Shown: positions 56,101-64,000 of the stretch, in pieces | Numbering within the stretch: the stretch's first letter is position 1 | How the letters are laid out: every line of letters starts with the position of its first letter | DNA from: Oscheius sp. JU75 | Lineage: Eukaryota > Nematoda > Chromadorea > Rhabditida > Rhabditidae | DNA: 64,000 bases | Direction: 5' to 3' | Assembly: GCA_037178855.1 (NCBI GenBank) | Contig: JASJZC010000005.1 | Coordinates: 1,116,001-1,180,000 of the forward strand | Translations under genes and position numbers: made by a program | The notes under the pieces: model-generated | The model's database searches: none | What the model was told of the DNA's origin: nothing | Seen by the model: only the letters and a program-made list of their open reading frames with translations

Positions 56101-59100
56101 GGCCGCTGACAATAGCAAACGTTTTGCGTTCGAAGCCCAGCGTACAGTAATAGAACAGCAGTTTGACTCTTTATACGAGTAAGGTGAAACCTATTTGTAC
56201 AAACTCGGAGTTCGAGTAGAAAAGAAGTCGTTCCATTTTCAGTTTCAGACGTCGTCGAGCCGGTCTGAACGCCAGTAACGATGAGACGTGGTACCGGGTC
56301 TTCAATCCCAACACGGCCACACCCGGGTAGGTGGATTTTTGTCTCAATTTTGTCATTCTTGACTCGATTAGAGTCTCAAAACTTTGAAAGGAGGTGCCCT
56401 ACTGTGCAAATTGAAAATGTTTCATGTGTAGTGAAAGTCTAGTAAAGAAATAGTAAAGAACTTCGATATGAACGTTCCCAGGCTTTTCTAGACTGCCATT
56501 GCTCCAACTCTGATAGGAGTGGTTGGTAGGAAGGTTTCGGGACAGGAAGGTAGCAGTCGACATCACATCCATCATTGATTCTGACCAAAAATGTTTCAGT
56601 CATTAGTGAATGCAAAGAAGGTTTCACTAATTGCTTATAGCAGAAAGAATTTTGTAGAAATGACGGTCATGTTTAGCAAATTTTCCTAGTCAAAAGGAAA
56701 GGACAAGTTTTTGTTTTACAGCTGATGGACTTTCTGAACAAAATATGTTTCACTACTAACAGGCCGCACTTGACAGTCAATAATTGATCAATAGTTTGCA
56801 GTTCAAAATCAACAAATCTCTCTGATCAAGCGAGAGCCTATGTACCCCCCCTTTTTATCCAAAAAAAGAAGAGAAAGATTTCAGTCGTTGTCGTCACGAC
56901 TTTATGTGCGGCGGCTCGTGGTTCCCCCGCGATCGTGCCCTCCTAGTGGCTCCCGGAAGAGCCACCGTTTCTCATGGAAATCGTCGCAGTCAACAGTGAG
57001 TTCTCGCATGCCAAAACCCCCCTTTTGAAAATCGTTCTTATATCAAAGAGACACGACTGAATTTGGGTTTCTTTTACCAAGGCAAACCAAAATACGACTC
57101 TCTGACAGCTTCAAAACATTATTACGAGTGGGAGGAATCGTGGGCCGTTGTCAACATTGTTGTCACTTCAGCGCACTTTAATATTCAGCATGAAACATAC
57201 TGAAAACTTGCCAAATTCCGAAAGAACCGGGCACGTTTACCACTAAATTCGTGATGTATGGAAGAAACGTTAGCAACCAACTGTGGCTTTGATTTTGACA
57301 CAGCTGAAACCACCGATCATTTCCGGGCCTAAAGCGCATTTCTGCTCAAGAAATCGATGAAACAGAAGAAAAACATCGATGAAATTTTGTATTGCAAGGA
57401 ACATAAATTTTTCCCCCTCCTATCAAATGAAAACTCGTACCAATAATATATATATACAGGCTTTGAAACACAAAAACAGTCATTTAGTACAGCTTGGATT
57501 TATTTATTTATTTGCAATTATCATATACTTTCTATATGTCGCAACATGCTAGTCTTCCAAACATCGGTGCTCATTCGCGCAGTTCTCATCCATACTTCTC
57601 CTAACTGAGCTGTGAATCCGTCCCTCCATCTGGACTTTGGTCTACCAGACATTCTTCTTCTCCTCCACGGTCTCCATTCTGAGAGGCATTTTGTCCATCT
57701 ATCGTCGTTCATATTCGCTATCTTTCTGGCCCAGTTCCACTTCCTCTTCACCCATTCTATTCTAATATCTGGTAGTTTGACGGTTTCTTCGAGCCATTCA
57801 TTAGTTCGTCTGTCGAGGAGAGTTACTCCAACCATTCTTCTCATCATCTTTCGTTGTGCTGTTTTCAACTTCGTAAGATCCTTTTCTCGGTGTCTCCAGG
57901 TTTCTGATGCGTATAGTAGACATGGTTCGACACACATCTTGTACAATCTTCTCTTTTGTTTAAGATGAATTCTTCGGTTAGTGAAGAGGTCGTAGTATTT
58001 GTTGTACGCAGACCAGCCTGAGCGGATCCTTCTATTGACTTCAAGAGATGTATTCCTGTCGAATGAGACCCTGGATATATTTACATTTACATTTTATTTG
58101 ACGGTATCAAAGGGGTTTCCTAAACTGGGTCCCTTGCCGCTCCCATGGCTCGAACCCACTCTTCGCCGTCCAATCTTGCCGCTCGCATCCACGTTCCGGG
58201 GGCTCTTCCTATCCTCTCGGATGCTCTCCTTAGGTCATCCTCCCATCTCATACGGGGCCTACCAATGACGCGTCGCTGGTTCAGGGGTGTCCATTCAGTC
58301 GTGGCTCTCGACCATCTCGCTCCGTCCATCGCTGCAACTCTTCTTGCCCACTTCAGCTTTCTCCTCCAAGCCAGGTCCAGGATATCGGGGAGCTGGGTCA
58401 TTCTTCGAACATCTTCGTTCCTCACGCGGTTGAGAAGAGTGAGGCCTAACATTGCTCTTTCCTGTCGTCTCTGCACGGCTGCCAGCTTCTTCAACTCATC
58501 AGTTCGAAGGCTCCAGACTTCACAGCCATACAGCAAACTTGGCACGATACAGGTCAGGTAGACTCGTCTCTTCATCCTTGTTGGCACGGTTCTCTTGGTA
58601 AGGAACAGACGATGACGATTGAACGCACCCCATGCAGCTCCGATCCTCCGAGATAACTCCTGGTTTTCTGTGGTGCACGTAACCGAACTTCCAAGATAGG
58701 TGAAGTGCTGGACAAATTGGATTTGTTGGCCAGATACAAGCAGATCCCCCTCGTAGGCATTGGTCATCGCAACTGTCTTGCGGAGATTGACTTCCAATCC
58801 AATCCTACGGCTTGTTTCCTCCAGTTCGGTCACCATGCGCTGAACTGCTCTCAGGCTCTTCCCGACAAGGACGACATCGTCGGCGTAGCGAAGATGGTTC
58901 AGCTTACGGCCGTTGATGTTAAAGCCGAAGTTGTCCCAATTGAGTCGTCTGAAGATGTCTTCGAGCACAGCGTTGAAGAGGAGTGGAGAAAGAACGCAGC
59001 CTTGACGAACTCCGCGCTTGATGTCGATCTCCACTAGATCCTCGTGCACCTTGATCTTGCAGCCAGCTTGATGGTAGACTTTCCGCAGCATTTCGACGTA

Positions 59101-61648
59101 GAGTTGGTCCGCTCCGTGTTGTTGAAGGGAATTCCACACGGCGTTCCACTCAATTGTGTCATAGGCTTTCCGGAAATCGACAAACACGAGATAGAGGTGA
59201 TTACGATAACCGTAGGCCTTGTCAATCAGCTGCTTGATGGTGTGAAGGTGTTCCACGGTAGAGAAACTTCGACGGAAGCCGGCTCCTGAGTGCTAACCGC
59301 TACACCACGGGACCTAAATCCTAACCACTAGACCACAACGGATGCATGCAAAGCGACCCTGGATCCTAGGTAGATATAGTCCTGGCAGTACGGAACAGGC
59401 TGGCCATTGACTGCGATTGGAGTGTGGTTGCAGTTGGTCATCAGCTTGGTCTTTTGACAGTTCAGAGTAAGGCCTACTTCTGAGCTCCGCTGAGCTAGGT
59501 CCACTAGCATCTTCTCGAGTTCTTAGGCCGTATGTGAGAAAAGGACTGTGTCGTCGGCGTATCGGATATTTTGCAGAAATCGTCCGTTGACCTCGACTCC
59601 GAGTCCATCCCAGTCCAAAGTTCGGAATACATCTTCGGTGACCGCTGTGAATAGAGAAGGCGAAACTGTGTCTCCTTGAAGTACACCTCTTTGCATGTTA
59701 ACTTCCACTTGTTTGCCGCATACTCGCACATAGATCTTGGTTGTGTTGTAGATGAGCTGGAGGACGCGGATCATCTTCGCCGGCACACCTTGTCGATCGA
59801 GGGCATTCCAAAGGGCTCCATGTTCAAATGCTTTGGAGTAATCGATAAAGGCGATGTAGAGCGGAAAGCTTGGATATTTGGATGTATTTGCACCGAAAAG
59901 AGCGTTATCATGTCTTCTGCAATGTTTTATGATTTTTTTGAAACATACTGGAAACTGACCACTATCATTAAATTAAGAACACATTTTCAGATCACGAAGT
60001 GGCTCCAGACGTCTAGCCACACCACCCCCGAGTTACACCTCGGTGGATAATCTGACAGAGGAGCCCATGCCACCAACTTATGAGGTTGTTTCATTTATTC
60101 TCTTTAGCCTCAAGGCCATTGTAGGAAAAAGACCATTAGGTGATTTTTCAATATAAGGTGAAACAAAAAAAGGAATGAAGTTAGTCCAGAACATCTCTCA
60201 AAAATGAAACACATTTTGATTTCCATACAAGCAGGTATTACATTGACGACGTTCTACCGACTGTATGACTTTTCGCAGGAAGTGAAACAAAAAAGTTCCC
60301 AAAACTTGAATGAAAACTTTGAGTAGAATTGAAGGGAGAAGGAAAAGGTGTGAGTAGTCGAAACATGCTCAAGACGTTTGTTGTACTGAATCTGTTTTGT
60401 TCAGCACCTAGCTATTGGCTCAGTTTCTGTACTACTTTCTGAGTTTCAGTTACACGGTTTCCAAAGTTTTAAACCTGATTGTTAGCCTTCGGTTTCCTTA
60501 CTTTAGCTGTTGTAATCAATTACTGAGAGAGCTGGAAGTGGATACAAGCACGCCGTCCGATGAGGAAATAGTAAAAAAGTAGATCGACTTTCGGAACAAA
60601 AAATGTTTGATTGCTAACAGACAACACTTTTCGCTCTCGGCAATCCATGAAAGGGTTGCAGTAGGAACAAAATATTCCTCAATGATGGAAAAATTTGTGA
60701 GTAAGTAAAATTTTATACATCCTCCCGCCTCATTCAAAAGAAGGAGAAAGATTTCAGTCATTGTCGTCACGATTTTATGTGCATTCAGGTCACACCGAAT
60801 GACTTTATATAAGTGCTGAAACAAAAAAATTGATTGGCTAAAATTACAAAAACAAGACGGCTGTGGGACGCATCTTGCCGGTTCCACCGCCCAGCTATTC
60901 CGCTATACAATTTTTGGACTCAAACCATTCTCACGGATTTCCAGACTCCAATGTTTTGAATCTGAGCCAATTCGGTCCCCCTAACTTTTTGTTGTTAACT
61001 TTTATGATAACCTAAGAATGCTATAAATAGAAAAATAAAATTAATAAATAATTCATGAAGAATGAAGATAAAATTCATGAAGGATTTGAGAATGAATTCG
61101 CAGAGAAAGAGATTACAACGCCCTGTTTTGTTACCTCACAACCAGAGTTTCTTGCCCGAAGTCTTTCCAAAAATCTCATCCTTCCAAATTTTGCTTATAA
61201 GCCAATAATGGTCAAAACAAAATGATTAGAAGAGTGCTCGACAGGGAAAAATGTCAAAGTTTTGTTCACGAAAGAAAAATTTCGAGTCTTTTTCAGAACT
61301 TCCTTCCTGGAGTAGGGGTTTTTAAATTTGAATAGACGAAAACCGGTTGGCTAGAACTAAAGTACATTTTGATCATATGTTTTTGTTTCAAACACTGCGT
61401 ACTACCTAATGTCGCTGGAATTTGTCAATTGGTGATTCCTATGTCATTCTCAAAACCTCCCCTAAACCTCATCAATCAAAATTCAGGAGGCAACCCGCGT
61501 GCTGGAAGATCGTCGTGAGTTGATAGTGGACGAGACGGCGGCCAATAAAGAAGAGGAAACCCACGAAGAGATTCCCTCAGCCGTTCCAACCGTCCCCTCA
61601 CCCTCGACCTCCTCATCTGCACCTCCTCTAGCTCCCGAATCCGCGTAG
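53102..61648 (+). CDS. EGF-repeat membrane protein with PPxY tail
   Basis: Not matched to a named gene. Eleven exons give 382 residues: 53102-53209, 53262-53322, 53472-53537, 54331-54428, 54485-54602, 55094-55265, 55307-55387, 56249-56326, 56885-56995, 59991-60084 and 61487-61648. The ATG follows a ttacag acceptor. Order: signal-anchor helix (LMLILVIALIYVFSL), a linker, EGF-like repeats (CMNGGQYNKTAETCDC, CLNEGIYSHRLGRCICHKPF, CDCLDKFFGTQC, CNCYSGYVGASC), a second helix (GLSFCMITIGLLCV) followed by RRRR, and a cytoplasmic tail with two PPxY motifs (PPPSY, MPPTYEEA), which usually bind WW domains of NEDD4-type ligases. Intron 9 (2,995 bp) holds three RTE fragments. Exon 9 is supported mainly by phase. 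Confidence 0.82.
53780..54335. repeat. ~450-bp duplication inside intron 3
   Basis: 53785-53880 and 54215-54330 are diverged copies (tgaaacattttccaagtatc against tgaaacattttccgagtacc, then ccatctccag and atttcag). The second copy ends in the true acceptor of exon 4; the first has a decoy tttcag at 53881. Confidence 0.65.
54212..54278 (+). promoter_or_regulatory. Candidate 21U-RNA locus
   Basis: ATGTTTCA at 54212-54219; caat places T at 54258, spacing 39. In intron 3 of the EGF gene. Confidence 0.5.
56745..56812 (+). promoter_or_regulatory. Candidate 21U-RNA locus
   Basis: ATGTTTCA at 56745-56752; caat places T at 56792, spacing 40. In intron 8 of the EGF gene. Confidence 0.4.
57521..58075 (-). 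mobile_element. RTE-type LINE 3' fragment
   Basis: The C-terminal part of an RTE reverse transcriptase protein: MYKMCVEPCLLYASETWRHR, ALKTAQRKMMRRMVG type, then GRPKSRWRDGF near the end. Frame is open for about 180 codons; the catalytic part is missing. 3' tail ends near 57500 in a short TTTA repeat. Confidence 0.85.
58120..59280 (-). mobile_element. RTE-type LINE, 5'-truncated, long open RT frame
   Basis: Reverse transcriptase fragment with an open frame of about 380 codons. It shows FVDFRKAYDTIEWNAVW, GVRQGCVLSPLLFNAVLEDI and the catalytic LRYADDVVLVGKSL, then the C-terminal GRPRMRWEDDLRRASERIG. The endonuclease domain and the first RT blocks are missing. The 5' break at about 59282 joins tRNA half sequences. 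The lack of stops suggests a fairly young insertion. Confidence 0.9.
59282..59342 (-). repeat. Two tRNA 5' halves in tandem (Gln-like and Glu-like)
   Basis: Minus strand reads TCCGTTGTGGTCTAGTGGTT AGGATTTA (a tRNA-Glu 5' half) followed directly by GGTCCCGTGGTGTAGCGGTT AGCACTCAGGA (a tRNA-Gln 5' half), and then the 5' break of the RTE fragment. Both stop at or near the anticodon loop. No 3' halves are present. Confidence 0.8.
59343..59863 (-). mobile_element. Second RTE fragment, degenerate
   Basis: RT core of another RTE-type element: YIAFIDYSKAFEHGALWNAL, MQRGVLQGDTVSPSLFTAVT and IRYADDTVLFSHTA, then one in-frame stop and continuing RT sequence up to CQDYIYLGS. It is broken at 59343 exactly where the Glu-like tRNA half starts. 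Confidence 0.85.
60742..60782 (+). repeat. Decayed copy of the exon-9 splice region
   Basis: agaaggagaaagatttcagt through gtcgtcacgattttatgtgc matches 56868-56908, the acceptor and start of exon 9 of the EGF gene. The reading frame is not kept after about 25 bases. Confidence 0.6.
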
Positions 61649-63594
61649 TTTTTTTCCTGTTTGAGATCTCGTATAACCGCGCGCTCAAACCTTTCAACAA
61701 AGCCGGTTTTCGGGTCCAAAACGTGATATTTTTTGGTGTTGTGATGCTCTGCAAAGTTGTAGAGGAGATCAAAAGCTACAACTTTGCAAACATGCTAAAG
61801 CTGAAACATCACCTTTGAAACTCGAGAAACGGCCCATAAAGTACGTGAATGTTGGAGATTTTGTCAAAATTTTACTTGTAAGTATTCCTCTACGGGTCCC
61901 TGTATTGTCGCTGTCAAAATGAAGCTTTTTTTCTCAAGCTAATGTATTATATGGGTCCTAAAACAAATAAACTGCAAAAAAAGAAACCCCTCGTGGAACG
62001 GTATTATGGTATAGTCCAAAGTGGGAAGATTCAAACATTCAAACATGCAAGTCGCAAAACAGACGGTTTCTGCCATTCCAGCACACAGCACTAACAATAA
62101 GTACCCTTGTCTTGAAACGTTGTCAATTTTTGGATCGAGAGGGGCTGTTCTTTACGGACACCCAGAAACAGACGTTGACAATGACGAGAAGCTCTATGAG
62201 CTCCAGGGGAACATCTCATTCACAGCGGGACCTACTTGACCATGTCCCAATCCTCTCCAATTTGTTTGAGGCGATAATCCGAGATTGTTTGGGTGGTGGA
62301 GGTGCGCAATAAACGGCAACTGTCGTTCACAGAGAGAGAGCAAGCTCTTACACAGCCTTGAGAGGCTGAGCCTGCGCGAGAGCGCGCGCAGTGCTCTGTT
62401 ATCCGCTACTGACAGCCGGCTCTGGGAGGTCCACACACAGGTCTAATTGGATATCCTCATTTTTTGTGCTTTTCCGAATCTTACTTTCTACTTCCCAATA
62501 AAAAGGCCTAAAAAAACTAAGCAAGTTCCGTTTACCTGTATGTAAGGGTTCAATGAAACGAAGATGAAAAAAATCCTCAACCCTCTACAAAGTTTTTTCG
62601 CTTTCCTCATTTTCGCAAATTTGTCGTGCCCCCTACCGTCTCTTCTAGGTGCTTTTCACGGCTCAAAGCTTGTACTGCAGGGCTACTTTGTTGCAGATCA
62701 AACTTACAAAACTATACAAACATTTGCTTTGAAACATGTTCCCACATAAAACCTGTCTCTCATTTTATGCCCCCTCTTACAAATAATAGAGTTCGTTATT
62801 TACCAAAACACCTGTTCCGTACTTTTGATCAATTGAAAAAGTTTTCAATCATTTCACTACGTGGAAGCAGCATCTGCTTCTCTGTCTGTTCTTCTTTGGA
62901 ACAGACACTGAAAAATTTCTGATCACTTTTTTTCCAATCGACAAGTTACAGTTTTCAACATTTGTTTGCATCTTCACACCTCACAGTTGTAAGAACAAAA
63001 TGCTGAAACATTTTACTTTACTAAACGTTGTCTACAGTTTTCATTTCCACTACCTCACTTTCTTACTCTTACTTGGCCAGACATTGAAACATAAAAAGTA
63101 TGACAAAATGACCGTTTTTCATCCTATTCTTATTGATATATTTGACAGTCATAAATCACAACCGTAACAGACAAACAGTTTTGTCACTCTTTAGTACAGG
63201 AACTGAAGCATATGAGAAGCACAATGAAAGACGGCATGAAAAAGTTGACAACTTTAATAGTATGTTTATCGTCCTCGGTAGCCTCAATATGAATATCGAA
63301 CTAGATCGACTAAACCCAATCCTTGAAACATTCGCAAATTTGCTTTCCCCCTTCTTCTTTTCCTAAAAGCTCCCAGTCACGGCAGTCATTCGATCCTTCT
63401 AGTTCCCACTTATAGCTTCCTTTTCCCATAAATCCTGGTCTACTTTCAAGAGAGCTCAGGTCTCCCCTCAAAAAGTGTCACTTGCACTCTTTCTCTTTCT
63501 TTTCCCGCCCTAAAAGCAGCACAATGCTTCGTCGCGTGTTCACTAATAAGCGCATCTTCTCAGCCTCTTTCAGTCGAAGCGCACATGGGATGCG
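61649..63594. other. Intergenic with hairpin; no gene
   Basis: A perfect 13-bp-arm hairpin (tgcaaagttgtag, 61750-61762, with 61776-61788) belongs to the same foldback type as 20290-20420. Several TGAAAC motifs lie between 61800 and 63330. No gene seen. Confidence 0.5.
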
Positions 63595-63700
63595 ATGGCC
63601 GAGACCATGAGGAGTCTTCCTGCCTGGAAATGGACACATCTCGCTGGTCTTTTACTGGTTTTCGGTACTGCTAGAGCACAGAAGCTGGCCGTGGTTGTGG
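63595..63700 (+). CDS. First exon of a secreted protein (partial)
   Basis: Starts MAETMRSLPAWKWTHLAGLL, a signal peptide with likely cleavage after the following Ala-rich segment (FGTARAQ), then KLAVVVG at the donor gtgagt (63701). A tctttcag acceptor at 63571 just upstream suggests trans-splicing or a 5' leader intron. The gene continues beyond the window, so its identity is unknown. Confidence 0.6.
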
Positions 63701-64000
63701 GTGAGTCTTTCCTGATCTAACAATTTGCTGCAAAAGGTTCCAACTTTTATAACCAAACTGCTTTTTCCTAACTAGGAAGCCAGTAAGTAGTAATCAAAAA
63801 TGTTCGTCTGCCGATTACCACAACGATGCAGGCAAATTAATTGAATTAGTCATTAGATTAGAGCATTGCAGCGGGCGGTGAAGGGGGAGATATTATTTGT
63901 GTTCCAGAAACATTTCTTACAATGACACAGTCCAGCCTAGTGAAACTCTTTTGTCGACAACAATCTAATACGATCATTGAAACCAAAAAGAATATCATGG

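Noticed and set aside
5000-64000. GTTTCA repeats as a CRISPR array or satellite
   Set aside because: The motif is only 6-8 bp, irregularly spaced, on both strands and in a eukaryotic genome; promoter motifs explain it better.

Overview
This window looks like nuclear DNA of a free-living clade V (rhabditid) nematode, Caenorhabditis-like but not recognised to species. The evidence is serpentine chemoreceptors of the srh and sre types, a cuticle collagen, a 12-kDa nematode small heat-shock protein, a fused acyltransferase-3/SGNH (oac-type) gene, many 35-50 bp GT..TTTCAG introns, and mariner, Tc1-like and RTE elements. All gene models were built by hand from splice sites and reading-frame continuity; no search was run.

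Layout. 1-8.4 kb, mostly minus strand: an intact srh-like receptor (A), a small signal-peptide gene, a broken Na+/H+ exchanger remnant, a second srh-like receptor (B), the 3' end of an unknown small gene, a dead mariner, and a receptor fragment. 8.4-11.3 kb: a ten-exon oac-type gene. 11.3-17.4 kb: a duplication-rich stretch with receptor fragments, mariner tails, a receptor with a lost splice acceptor (D) and an intact near-copy of A (E). 18.2-19.6 kb: the small heat-shock gene. 22.1-31.5 kb: a twelve-exon DUF4140/DUF4139 gene resembling C. elegans F37C4.5, with a cuticle collagen gene nested antisense in one intron. 31.5-39.4 kb: no gene found. 39.5-40.5 kb: a secreted cysteine-repeat protein. 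41.2-47.2 kb: a plus-strand sre-like receptor with a Tc1-like element in intron 1. 47.2-53.1 kb: no convincing gene. 53.1-61.6 kb: an EGF-repeat membrane protein with a PPxY tail, whose intron 9 holds three RTE fragments. 63.6 kb onward: the first exon of a secreted protein.

The most striking layer lies across the genes. The hexamer GTTTCA occurs on both strands about 190 times by my hand count, against about 40 expected from composition. It is concentrated in introns and intergenic DNA and absent from the mariner, Tc1-like and RTE insertions. Strong copies read CTGTTTCA or ATGTTTCA, and many are followed by a YRNT whose T lies 38-40 bases downstream, most often exactly 39. This is the architecture of the nematode 21U-RNA (piRNA) promoter, the Ruby motif. 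I read most of the non-coding DNA here as a dense piRNA cluster in which the protein genes are embedded. Several families of tandemly duplicated, diverged 200-490 bp units keep the motif in register, which suggests that piRNA loci multiply by local duplication.
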